Source: Desulfobacteraceae bacterium (lineage in GTDB: Bacteria > Desulfobacterota > Desulfobacteria > Desulfobacterales > SURF-15). Taken from it: 15,808 nt of DNA. The stretch lies in assembly GCA_003599475.1 (NCBI GenBank), contig QZKK01000198.1, positions 1-15,808 on the forward strand, given 5' to 3'. Positions 7,391 through 15,395 of the stretch are shown here, piece after piece. The position numbers were made by a program, and so were the translations under genes. Below the pieces are notes generated by a model. That model was not told where the DNA came from, made no database searches, and saw only the letters and a list, made by a program, of their open reading frames with translations. The first letter of the stretch is position 1. Every line of letters starts with the position of its first letter.

Positions 7391-8662
7391 TCAGAATCGA
7401 TACGTCAGGCTCAGCGCGGCGAGGTGGATTTGGCCTTCATAGGCACCGTCTGCAGCAGACCCCCAGAAGTTAGTCTCCTTATCCCGGTCCTCCTGAAGTT
7501 GGTATCCATAGCTGAGGGCAATCTTAAAAGCATCGAACTCGATATCGGCTCCGGCGGTAAAAAGATGCGAGGGAGAATCCGGAACCGCCGGTTCGAAGGT
7601 GCGGTCCGGGACCGCGTCCTGGCCGTACAGATATCCTCCCAGCAGGGTAAAGGTTTCGTTGATCCGGTATTTCCCCCCAAGCATGAATGCAAACGTACCG
7701 TGCCAATCGCGTTCCTGCACCTCGACGCTCTGCGGCGGAAGCGCGATCGGCCTGTCAAGTCTAAACCGGATCTCCTCCGTAGACGACCAGTCTTCCCAGC
7801 GAAAAGCCACTTCTGCGACGAAATCATCGGTTACCCGGGCTGAAATTCCGGCAAATACCTGCTGGGGAAGGGTAAGCTCCGTATGCGCACCGGTATTCGG
7901 AAAAATGCCTTCGATTCCCGGAACGGCGGCCGATAGCATCGGGGGGATATCGAATTCGGCGCTTCCATCGACTTCGATTTCGATTCGGCTCCTGTATGAG
8001 GCGCCAAAGGAGATGCGATCCGAAATTTTTATCGATAACCCCAGGTTGAAACCCACGCCGGTGTCGTCGCCTGAAAAGGTCTGTTCGATTTCGGGAAGCG
8101 CCGGGTTGACGATGATTTTCCGCTTCAGTTCGGCGTCGAAATAGAGAAAATCCAACCCGGCCGCAAGAGAGATGCGTGGATGCACCCGAAAAGAGAGCGC
8201 CGGATTGAAATTGAAGGTGGTGATGGTCGACTTCGTGGCAATCGTTCGCCCTTCCCAGTCGTCCGGCCATTCGGTGCCGAGACCGAAGGGGCTGAAAACC
8301 CCGAGGCCGAGTCCGATTTTATCGGAAAAGCTATGGGTGAGATAAAAGGTGCTCGGAAAATAGAAGTTGTCGACCGATTCCTCCGCCAGGCCGGAGGCCC
8401 CGCTTTCAAATTCACGCACAGGATAAACCAGGGTGGTGCCCAGCTCTACCTGAGTCCCCGGGAGATCGTTGATCAATGCCGGGTTAAAATAAACGGATGA
8501 GGGTCCGTCGGAGTGGGCCACCACCGCATCGGCCTGCCCGAGCGCCGAGGCACCTTGAACGAAAATGCCGTATCCAGACCCGTAGACGATTGATGCGGTG
8601 CACGAGACAAACGAGATAAACACTGCGAGAAAAGCCAGCCTGCGAAGGTTAAGAAGACGCAT
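7391..8662 (-). CDS. FadL/OmpP1/TodX-family outer-membrane protein
   Basis: Predicted outer-membrane beta-barrel of the FadL family, which admits long-chain fatty acids or aromatic hydrocarbons by diffusion. The 423-residue product begins with a signal peptide (basic LLNLRR, then a hydrophobic core to about residue 28), then the family N-terminus GYGIFVQGASALGQADA and the conserved FNPA (59-62). The rest has alternating amphipathic strands and ends in TYRF, the aromatic C-terminus used for barrel assembly. The frame extends to a TTG at 8749, but that codon is part of the -35 box of the putative promoter and the added residues would bury the signal peptide, so the ATG at 8660-8662 is preferred (GGGAAA 6-7 bases upstream). 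A cysteine at residue 21 lies in the signal core but I do not see a convincing lipobox. Its stop is only 16 bases from the channel gene it converges on, and no terminator is visible there. Substrate unknown. Confidence 0.88.
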   Translation of the reverse strand: MRLLNLRRLAFLAVFISFVSCTASIVYGSGYGIFVQGASALGQADAVVAHSDGPSSVYFNPALINDLPGTQVELGTTLVYPVREFESGASGLAEESVDNFYFPSTFYLTHSFSDKIGLGLGVFSPFGLGTEWPDDWEGRTIATKSTITTFNFNPALSFRVHPRISLAAGLDFLYFDAELKRKIIVNPALPEIEQTFSGDDTGVGFNLGLSIKISDRISFGASYRSRIEIEVDGSAEFDIPPMLSAAVPGIEGIFPNTGAHTELTLPQQVFAGISARVTDDFVAEVAFRWEDWSSTEEIRFRLDRPIALPPQSVEVQERDWHGTFAFMLGGKYRINETFTLLGGYLYGQDAVPDRTFEPAVPDSPSHLFTAGADIEFDAFKIALSYGYQLQEDRDKETNFWGSAADGAYEGQIHLAALSLTYRF

Positions 8663-8720
8663 ATGAATTTCCCAGTGACTGATTTTACTTGTATTTCGTG
8701 ACTGTTTCCGAAATCGTTCC

Positions 8721-8749
8721 TTAAAAGCGCTTCTCGACTCCATTGTCAA
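8721..8749 (-). promoter_or_regulatory. Promoter of the FadL-like gene
   Basis: On the minus strand a perfect -35 box TTGACA (8744-8749) is followed after 17 bases by a weaker -10 box TTTTAA (8721-8726). A transcript from near 8714 would have a 50-base leader and would start downstream of the longest possible start codon, which supports the ATG at 8662. Confidence 0.5.
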
Positions 8750-8859
8750 GAGGAAAAATGACGGATGCTTCAGAGCAACTTATCGGCATTTTCGAAAAAG
8801 AGTATAGTCTTTACGGCTAATTTCCGATATTATGCGTCAACTCCATACGGTGGATAAAA

Positions 8860-11739
8860 ATGAACGAAGCTTTGCCGCTTTATAACAGTAGAATTATCAA
8901 GACCTACCAGGATTTTTTAAAAAAGTACTATCCTAGCGTCGAGTTGGATGCCGTTTATGCTTCGGCAGGGATGACCAAGTATCATGTGAACGATCCTGGG
9001 CACTGGTTTAGCCAGGAGCAGGTGGATCGGTTTTATGAAGCTTTGGTCAGCCAAACCGGAAATCCTTCGATTGCAAAAGAGGCCGGACGATATCTCACAT
9101 CTTCAGATGCATTTGGACCCGTTTTACAATACATGTTGGCATTGATGAATCCAAGATCGATGTATCTGCTGATGGAGAAGCTCTATCCGATGGTTAGCCG
9201 CGGTGCGACGGTAAAAGCAAAGAAAATAAGTCGCCAGGCAGTCGAAATTATTTCGACTCCTAAGAATAGTGTAGAAAAACCCTATCAATGCGAAAATCGA
9301 TTGGGATCTTTTGAATCCGTCGGTAAGCTGTTCACAAACAGATTGGCGAATATCGAACATCCCGAGTGTTTCCATAAAGGGGGAACTGCCTGCCGGTACA
9401 TTGTCAGTTGGGAAAAGACTCCGACATATTTCTGGAAAAACGTCCGAAGGCTCTTCATCCTCATCGGAACTCCGGCCAATTTCTCTTTGTTTTTTTTCAT
9501 TCCGCTCGAATTATGGTCCATTTTCTGCCTGTGTTCTCTCATTATCGTCCTAGGGTTTACAATGTATATCGGTGGCCTCACAAGGAAAGAATTGATAAAA
9601 ACGGTCGAAAAGCAGGGTAATGCCGCCGAGGCGCTTTTCAATGAAATCAATATCAGACATAACAATGCGCTACTGATACAAGAAATCGGTCATGCGGCCT
9701 CGACCATCTTGAATATTGAACTCCTGATCAAAGCCGTGATGGATGTCATGGAAAAACTCTCGGAATTCGATCGAGGCTTGATCATGCTCTCAAATGGGGC
9801 AAAGTCTCGTCTGGTCTATGCCGAAAGCTACGGTTACAGTCCGGAACAAAAACAAATTTTACAGAATGCCGCTTTCCACCTCGACAGATCTGAATCAAAG
9901 GGTGTTTTCGTTCTCGCTCACAGGGAACAAAAACCTTTCCTTGTCGATGACTTCAGCAAGATCGAAGATACCCTATCCGAACGAAGTCTGAAGTTGGCCA
10001 AAATGATGGAGGTTAAATCCCTGATTTGTGTCCCCATCATCTATGAAAAAGAATCCTTGGGGATCCTGGCCGTAGACAACATAAAATCCAACAAGCCGCT
10101 CACTCAAAGTGATATCAGTCTCCTGATGGGGGTGGCCTCGCAGACCGCGGTCAGCTTCGTCAACGCCAGATCGTTTCAGAGACTGCAGGAAAGTGAGAAA
10201 AAGTATCGAGACCTCGTCGAAAGCGCCAACAGCATCATCCTGCGCCGGGATATCAATGGAACCATAAGATTTATCAACGAATTCGCCCAAAATTTTTTTG
10301 GATATTCTGTTAGTGAGATTCTGGGGAAAAACATCGTCGGAACCATTCTGCCCGATGCAGAAGAATTTAGAATAGAAATCGAAAATCTGGCTGCAGCGAT
10401 GCAAATACACCCGGAAAAACGCTTCATCAGCGAAGACAGGCATGTCCTTCAAAGCGGAGAGGTGGTCTGGGTTGCCTGGACACATCGGCCGATCTTCGGT
10501 CCAGATGGAAACATCCGGGAGATTCTTTGCATCGGGAACGACACAACGGAACTGAAGCAGGCTGAACAAGAAAAAAAAGAGCTTGAAACCCGTCTTCAAA
10601 GGGCTCAGAAAATGGAGGCCGTAGGGACATTGGCTGGCGGCGTTGCGCACGATCTGAATAATATTCTATCAGGAATCGTAAGCTATCCTGAACTGATCCT
10701 GATGGGGCTTCCTGAAGACAGCCCTCTTCAGAAGCCGGTTCGCACCATTCAAAAGTCGGGCGAAAAGGCCGCTGCCATCGTTCAAGACCTTCTAACTCTT
10801 GCCAGAAGAGGAGTCGTCTCTAAAAAAGTAGTCAATCTGAACGACATTGTTTCCGAGTACTTGAAAAGTCCCGAGTTCGATTATTTAAAGGGAAATCATC
10901 CCGATGTTCAGGTGAAAACACGCTTGGAAAAAGATCTGTTGAATCTCCGGGGATCCCCAGTTCATCTGTCCAAGACACTGATGAATCTTGTCTCCAATGC
11001 GGCCGAGGCCATGCCCAAGGGGGGAATGATTCATATAATCACCCAGAACAGGTATCAGGACAAATCGGTTAAAGGATTCGATGAGATCAGAGAAGGCGAT
11101 TATGTTACCTTGATCGTATCGGATATTGGGATCGGGATTCCCCAGCAGGATATCGAAAGAATTTTCGAGCCTTTCTATACCAAAAAAGTCATGGGACGAA
11201 GTGGGACCGGTCTCGGTATGGCCGTCGTTTGGGGCACCGTCAGGGATCATGACGGATTTATCGATGTTCAAAGCACAGTCGGCAAAGGCTCCAAATTCAC
11301 CCTCTATTTTCCGGTCACTCGAGATGAAATCGCCAAGGAAGAGCATCATGTTTCCTTAATGGATCTCAAGGGAAATGGAGAGACGATCCTTATCGTGGAT
11401 GATGCGGAAGATCAGCGAGAAATTGCATCGGGTATTCTGGAAAGACTCGGTTATAAAGCAGCATCCGCTTCATCCGGAGAAGAAGCGCTTCGATACCTGA
11501 GGACACATTCCGTTGACCTGCTGGTTCTCGATATGATTATGGACCCAGGGATCGATGGGTATGAGACCTACAAGCGGATTGTTGAAATCAACCCAAACCA
11601 GAAGGCGATTATCGCCAGTGGCTTTTCGGAAACCAAACGCGTCCGCGCGGCCCAGAAATTGGGGGCGGGGGCATATGTTAAAAAACCTTATCTTCTCGAG
11701 AAGATCGGTAAAGCCGTTCGAAATGAATTGAATAGGTAA
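8860..11739 (+). CDS. Hybrid sensor histidine kinase (V4R-like sensor, TM hairpin, GAF, PAS, HisKA, HATPase, REC)
   Basis: A 959-residue membrane-attached two-component kinase. Order of parts: an N-terminal module of about 185 residues that ends in ECFHKGGTACRYIVSWE (C170, C178), resembling the end of V4R/haem-NO-like sensor domains; two adjoining hydrophobic segments (about 198-216 and 219-240) that would form a membrane hairpin; a GAF domain (about 272-438); a PAS domain (about 445-565); a short coiled coil; HisKA with phospho-acceptor H597 in GGVAHDLNN; HATPase with N box NLVSNAAEAM, DIGIGIP and GTGLGMAVV; and a C-terminal receiver with acidic pair D847/D848, phospho-acceptor D891 and KKPY. 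All catalytic residues are present. The ATG at 8860 has GGTGG 6 bases upstream. No DNA-binding regulator is adjacent; the next gene, 28 bases on, is a methyltransferase. Ligand unknown; the V4R-like assignment is inference. Confidence 0.9.
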   Translation: MNEALPLYNSRIIKTYQDFLKKYYPSVELDAVYASAGMTKYHVNDPGHWFSQEQVDRFYEALVSQTGNPSIAKEAGRYLTSSDAFGPVLQYMLALMNPRSMYLLMEKLYPMVSRGATVKAKKISRQAVEIISTPKNSVEKPYQCENRLGSFESVGKLFTNRLANIEHPECFHKGGTACRYIVSWEKTPTYFWKNVRRLFILIGTPANFSLFFFIPLELWSIFCLCSLIIVLGFTMYIGGLTRKELIKTVEKQGNAAEALFNEINIRHNNALLIQEIGHAASTILNIELLIKAVMDVMEKLSEFDRGLIMLSNGAKSRLVYAESYGYSPEQKQILQNAAFHLDRSESKGVFVLAHREQKPFLVDDFSKIEDTLSERSLKLAKMMEVKSLICVPIIYEKESLGILAVDNIKSNKPLTQSDISLLMGVASQTAVSFVNARSFQRLQESEKKYRDLVESANSIILRRDINGTIRFINEFAQNFFGYSVSEILGKNIVGTILPDAEEFRIEIENLAAAMQIHPEKRFISEDRHVLQSGEVVWVAWTHRPIFGPDGNIREILCIGNDTTELKQAEQEKKELETRLQRAQKMEAVGTLAGGVAHDLNNILSGIVSYPELILMGLPEDSPLQKPVRTIQKSGEKAAAIVQDLLTLARRGVVSKKVVNLNDIVSEYLKSPEFDYLKGNHPDVQVKTRLEKDLLNLRGSPVHLSKTLMNLVSNAAEAMPKGGMIHIITQNRYQDKSVKGFDEIREGDYVTLIVSDIGIGIPQQDIERIFEPFYTKKVMGRSGTGLGMAVVWGTVRDHDGFIDVQSTVGKGSKFTLYFPVTRDEIAKEEHHVSLMDLKGNGETILIVDDAEDQREIASGILERLGYKAASASSGEEALRYLRTHSVDLLVLDMIMDPGIDGYETYKRIVEINPNQKAIIASGFSETKRVRAAQKLGAGAYVKKPYLLEKIGKAVRNELNR

Positions 11740-11767
11740 TCAATCCAAACAGCTATGAGTAATCTGC

Positions 11768-12583
11768 ATGATCGATTCAATCTATCTAATGGAGAACGAA
11801 GAAGAGACACTTCGGTTGGAATTGAAAACCGATACGAAGGTAATTGAAAGTCAGGCGAACTGGGCGGGGATTCAGAAAGGCATGAGGGTTGCCGACATCG
11901 GATGTGGTCCAGGAAAGACGACGTTCTACCTGAATGCAATGGTTCAACCTGGAGGTAGTGCCCTAGGTTTGGATATCTCTGAAAAACGGATCGCTTATGC
12001 AAGAAAGCATTACCGGCATGATCAAATCGATTTTGTCTGTGAAGACATTCGCCGGCCGCTTACAAATCTAGGAAAGTTCGATTTCGTTTGGCTCCGATTT
12101 ATTCTCGAATACTTCCGCAAATCCAGCTTTGAAATCGTAAAGAATATATCCGAAATTTTGAAACCTGGAGGCGTCTTTTGCATCATCGATCTAGATCACA
12201 ACTGTATGAGCCATTATGGGTTTCCTCCTAAAATAGAAAAAACAATTCAACTTATCATGCGCTCATTGGAGGAGAAAGCCGACTTCGACCCGTATGTGGG
12301 AAGAAAATTATATTCGTTTCTGTATGATTTAGGATATGAAGAGATCGATGTAAGACTTGATCCCCACCATCTGATCTTTGGGCATGCCAATGAGGTTGAT
12401 TTATTCAACTGGCTGAAAAAGGTGGAAATCGTATCAAATCATTCGATATACCCTTTCGATGAATACAAAAACGGACACAAAGAGTTTTGTCAGAAATTCA
12501 AACGCTGCTTCGAAGACCCGAGGCGGTTTCTATACACTCCCATGATCTGCTGCCAGGGGAAAAAACCTTATATTTATAGGTAA
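11768..12583 (+). CDS. SAM-dependent class I methyltransferase, substrate unknown
   Basis: A 271-residue cytosolic methyltransferase with a Rossmann fold: motif I VADIGCGPG (41-49), the ribose-binding acidic residue in GLDIS (D69), CEDI (91-94), the FDFVWLRFILEYF strand (104-116) and LKPGGVFCIIDLDHN (131-145). It is most like UbiE/Methyltransf_11-type small-molecule or lipid methyltransferases, but no substrate motif is recognisable. After residue 150 there is a C-terminal half of about 120 residues that I cannot assign. It starts 28 bases after the sensor kinase and is probably in one transcript with it. The ribosome site is poor; Met8 (11789) is an alternative start. Base use is AT-rich: 12301-12360 has 17 G+C in 60, against 37 in 60 for 4921-4980 in iorA, which suggests a different history from its neighbours. 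Confidence 0.8.
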   Translation: MIDSIYLMENEEETLRLELKTDTKVIESQANWAGIQKGMRVADIGCGPGKTTFYLNAMVQPGGSALGLDISEKRIAYARKHYRHDQIDFVCEDIRRPLTNLGKFDFVWLRFILEYFRKSSFEIVKNISEILKPGGVFCIIDLDHNCMSHYGFPPKIEKTIQLIMRSLEEKADFDPYVGRKLYSFLYDLGYEEIDVRLDPHHLIFGHANEVDLFNWLKKVEIVSNHSIYPFDEYKNGHKEFCQKFKRCFEDPRRFLYTPMICCQGKKPYIYR

Positions 12584-12643
12584 GGGATCTTAGGATCTTG
12601 TATGCTTGCTCAGTATAGATAAAATCATGAACCCCAGAGAGGA

Positions 12644-14713
12644 TCAATACTTCCTTAGCAGCCGGCTCGTAAACGTCAAGAAGGCGTCAAAACAATGGAG
12701 GTTCAAGGATAATAAGGTATACTGCTTTTCAAATCCGATGCCCTGCTCCTCCGCATAGGAAATCGGATAGATGAGCACCGGCATCTCGTCCTGCTCATAA
12801 TTGACGGCAAGCATCGAAATGGCTGAATGGAAAATTTCTCTCGGCAAATCCCGGGGGTCGAGGACGATAAAATGGATGCAATTGGTAAGGTCAGACAAGT
12901 TCAGGCCGATATCCGAAACATTGACTAATACAATCGCTTTTAGACCATCTTCTTTCTTCAGCGAGTATAGATATCTTGCCTTTTTGAATCCCAGCCTTTT
13001 GTACTCTTCGGCAACCTCGTCGTGATCCTGCAAATTCGGCTCGAGTCCAAGTGCATGCAGCATCAATCCGCCGGATTCATGATGGTAAAAGATATCGAGC
13101 TCCATCAAATCTTCCGGACAAGTCTTAACAAGTTTCCAGGGTTCCGGCAGGTCCAGATCGTTGTTGAACATTTTTTTGCAGTGAAAATAGGCAAAGGTAT
13201 CGAGGGAGCACCCTTTTGGATCCTTCATGTACCATGCGGCTCCTCCGAAAACTTTCATGGGGAATTTGTTTTCCGGCCTGAAATAGCAAAAAATCAGATC
13301 CAGATGGGCGGAATAGATTTTATAGGTATCGTTCAGATAATGGTTCAATTGATTAAGCACGACGACTCCCGCCTGATTGTAAGCGGAAGCGTTTGCCGCA
13401 TGATGGTGGATCATCCAAGAATTACCACAGTGGCGCACCATCGACATATGGCCCAGGATACGGCCCTTTTCCTGACAGACGAAATGCCTGGCGATGCTGG
13501 GGCACTGGGTATAGAGCTTTTCATATACGGCTTTGATTTTTTCCTTGTTGTTTTGAATGAATGCGTATTTTTTCGGATAGATGAATCCGGTTTCGAAAAA
13601 AAAGTCCCACAAGGCGTCAGGGTCCACCACGTTTGAAAGGAACGCATTCCTGTTTTTGGCCTGATTCAGGATTGACAGCAGCTTCGAATGGGCCTCGGGA
13701 TTCATATCCAGAAATACCAGGCCGCAGAGGATATCGGGATCCTCTCCTTCGGCCTGGACTGCCTTCCGATTGATCACCTGCCCCCTGAACGCGATTTTAA
13801 ATGTTCCGGCGAAGTTCAGCTCCACTTCAGGGATCATCATTCCGGGCAGCAGCACCGGCATCCGTTCATCCTCCTGGACGGAAAGCCCCGATCCGGAAAG
13901 ATCCATAACATTCAACTGCACCATTTTCCCGGTCAAAGGATGCCTGAAGATGATGTTGGGAGACGGTACGAGCCGGTACCGGGAGCTTCGGAATTGCTTG
14001 GGATGAAACCGATGGGTCGAGCGGTTCAGAGGCTCCAGCACGAAAGTGCGGGTCTTCTGTCCCAGAGTCTGACGGATAATCCGGCATTCTCCTGCAAAGA
14101 TGATCTCCGAACCTTTTGAGAATACCGCAGTCGCCGGTGCGTCAGGATCGAACCACTGGAAGGTCTGAGGCGGCCTGGCCGTAATTTCCGCGCGAAACGA
14201 TTCGGCTGTAAAGTCAATCAGGCTCCCCGTAAAAACAACACTGTTTTGAATTAGCTGCACCTGGATGTCCCGGCAGGCATATCTGAGTCTTTTTCTCGCT
14301 TGAAATTCCAGGCAGGTCTCGGGCAGGGAGAGCCGGACCCCTTTTTCGGTAATCTGGACAGAATCGGAATCGACGCTGAGCAGCTTATGGCCGTCCGGTA
14401 CATGGAGGTTTTGAAACCGGTAGGTTTTGAGCCCTGCCTGCGTATCGTCCGGAGATGCCCAGGTGCACTCGAGGATATCTTCCAGGCAGGGCTGCGGAAT
14501 TGCGGTTACGGATAGGGTCCGGTCATATTTGTAATGTCTGAAATTGACGAGGACCGTACCCTCCTGGAAATTGATGGAATTCAATTTATTGATTAAATGT
14601 GCTCTGCTGACCTCTCTCTGCTTGGGTTTTTTTGGTAGCTCCGGTGGAACAACCGGCTCAATTGCCTTGCCGTCGGGTTCGACGGCAGGCGAGTGTTCCT
14701 GTACATTTTCCAT
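12644..14713 (-). CDS. Large protein with two PilZ-like domains and a possible GNAT-type C-terminus
   Basis: A 689-residue protein without signal peptide or membrane segments, so probably cytosolic. After a Pro/Lys-rich start (1-35) and an unassigned N-terminal part, there are two PilZ-like beta-barrels. The first (about 135-230) has the RxxxR element (R140-R144) but a changed second motif, DFTAES (167-172). The second (about 238-345) has an intact DxSxxG (D271, S273, G276) but only an R242-x-x-R245-x-R247 cluster. PilZ domains bind c-di-GMP through these two motifs. The C-terminal half (about 360-689) contains GRILGHMSMVRHCGNSWMI (417-435), which looks like the central strands of an N-acyltransferase (GNAT) fold, though no clear acetyl-CoA loop is seen. 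A c-di-GMP-controlled acyltransferase or effector is possible, not shown. The ATG at 14713 has GGGGAAGG just upstream. It converges on the methyltransferase gene with 60 bases between and no terminator visible. Confidence 0.7.
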   Translation of the reverse strand: MENVQEHSPAVEPDGKAIEPVVPPELPKKPKQREVSRAHLINKLNSINFQEGTVLVNFRHYKYDRTLSVTAIPQPCLEDILECTWASPDDTQAGLKTYRFQNLHVPDGHKLLSVDSDSVQITEKGVRLSLPETCLEFQARKRLRYACRDIQVQLIQNSVVFTGSLIDFTAESFRAEITARPPQTFQWFDPDAPATAVFSKGSEIIFAGECRIIRQTLGQKTRTFVLEPLNRSTHRFHPKQFRSSRYRLVPSPNIIFRHPLTGKMVQLNVMDLSGSGLSVQEDERMPVLLPGMMIPEVELNFAGTFKIAFRGQVINRKAVQAEGEDPDILCGLVFLDMNPEAHSKLLSILNQAKNRNAFLSNVVDPDALWDFFFETGFIYPKKYAFIQNNKEKIKAVYEKLYTQCPSIARHFVCQEKGRILGHMSMVRHCGNSWMIHHHAANASAYNQAGVVVLNQLNHYLNDTYKIYSAHLDLIFCYFRPENKFPMKVFGGAAWYMKDPKGCSLDTFAYFHCKKMFNNDLDLPEPWKLVKTCPEDLMELDIFYHHESGGLMLHALGLEPNLQDHDEVAEEYKRLGFKKARYLYSLKKEDGLKAIVLVNVSDIGLNLSDLTNCIHFIVLDPRDLPREIFHSAISMLAVNYEQDEMPVLIYPISYAEEQGIGFEKQYTLLSLNLHCFDAFLTFTSRLLRKY

Positions 14714-14867
14714 GGCCCTTCCCCATTCGTTGAATTTGGCCGGGGTTAGAGAATCCGGAAAAAAGCAGCATCAGGGAAAGCATTGCCCACCGACAAATCG
14801 CGCTGGACGTTCGAGCGTTCCCAATGAAAAAAATCAGCCCGAAAAAATGGTGCCGATAGAAAACCGT

Positions 14868-14911
14868 TCGGCTTATTTAGGATCGGTCATATTTGTCAAA
14901 AATTAAGCCGA
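14868..14911 (-). promoter_or_regulatory. Possible promoter and flanking inverted repeat for the PilZ gene
   Basis: On the minus strand a perfect -35 box TTGACA (14894-14899) is followed after 16 bases by AATAAG (14872-14877), a weak -10. An exact 8-bp inverted repeat, TCGGCTTA (14868-14875) and TAAGCCGA (14904-14911), brackets these boxes; its left arm overlaps the -10. This could be an operator, or chance. Confidence 0.35.
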
Positions 14912-14983
14912 TTATCAACAAGATTTTAAGAAATTATTTTTTTCCGTATCGGCGCTGAAAATTCTGATGGTATTCTGCCTGTA

Positions 14984-15011
14984 TTGACATTAGATCGTTT
15001 ATTGATAGTAT
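14984..15011 (+). promoter_or_regulatory. Strong extended -10 promoter pointing towards the dodecin gene
   Basis: Perfect -35 TTGACA (14984-14989), a 16-base spacer, and TAGTAT (15006-15011) preceded by the extended TGn element (15003-15004). It is among the best matches to the sigma-70 consensus that I see in the window. The start of transcription would be near 15018, but the next gene on this strand begins 446 bases later. Confidence 0.6.
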
Positions 15012-15119
15012 TTTTCTAAGAGGCCAACCGAGTCACACGCGGACATTCTTCTTCGGCAGCCGATCAGGCCCCTGGAACTTCGACTTTCTGAACGATTGCG
15101 GTATCTGCATTATGGAAGC

Positions 15120-15143
15120 GTTCAGGGGTTCAAAGGTTCAGAA
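15120..15143 (+). repeat. Octamer tandem repeat GTTCARRR (three units)
   Basis: Three consecutive 8-base units: GTTCAGGG (15120-15127), GTTCAAAG (15128-15135), GTTCAGAA (15136-15143). Short in-register purine-ended repeats of this kind also occur as heptamers between iorA and iorB. Confidence 0.6.
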
Positions 15144-15176
15144 CTGCGCTGGTATGCAGGATTTCCGTAAAGTAAT

Positions 15177-15320
15177 TGATGAACTCGTAAAAAGTCCCAA
15201 AACGTCACTCCGGTGAAAACCGGAGTCCAGAACTTATTGAATCCCACCTCATCGGGACTGGATTCCGGCTTTCGCCGGAATGACGATATAAGCGAATTCT
15301 TGCCTTTTTATGAGAACGCA
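15177..15320. repeat. MITE-like nested palindromic repeat element
   Basis: Two 28-base arms (15203-15230 and 15258-15285) are inverted copies of each other with 4 differences. Each arm is itself a perfect 8-bp hairpin (15207-15214/15219-15226 and 15262-15269/15274-15281) with a loop that reads GAAA on one strand. Outside them lie weaker inverted ends: TGATGAACTCGTAAAAAGTC (15177-15196) and GCCTTTTTATGAG (15302-15314), which agree at 11 of 13 bases over CTCRTAAAAAGKC. No coding sequence lies inside. From memory, closely similar palindromes occur in many copies in sulfate-reducer and related genomes; this would be a non-autonomous mobile element or REP-like sequence. Confidence 0.75.
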
Positions 15321-15342
15321 ATACTTCATAGAGTCTCAAGGC

Positions 15343-15395
15343 ATTGAAATCAACCGACCCTTGAACCCTGTTAACGCCGAACCGGTAAACGGTTG
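15343..15395 (+). repeat. Leader element shared with iorA, copy B
   Basis: Begins with the same 13 bases ATTGAAATCAACC (15343-15355), continues with CCCTTGAACCCTGTTAA and ends with an AACCG-GTAAA-CGGTT inverted repeat (15380-15394). It lies 70 bases before the dodecin start codon. Copy A at 3564-3629 precedes iorA. Confidence 0.55.

Noticed and set aside
8663..8749. A longer N-terminus for the FadL-like protein starting at a TTG
   Set aside because: That TTG is the first codon of a perfect TTGACA -35 box and the extra 29 residues would precede a normal signal peptide.
9973..10650. A 225-codon minus-strand frame inside the sensor kinase
   Set aside because: It overlaps the GAF, PAS and HisKA domains, whose frame is clearly the coding one.
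14968..15216. An open frame (with an ATG at 15112, 34 codons) in the gene-poor region
   Set aside because: No ribosome site, no good start in its first half, and its end is encoded by the palindromic repeat.
15120..15320. A CRISPR-like array
   Set aside because: The repeats are short tandem octamers and one inverted pair; there are no regular repeat-spacer units.
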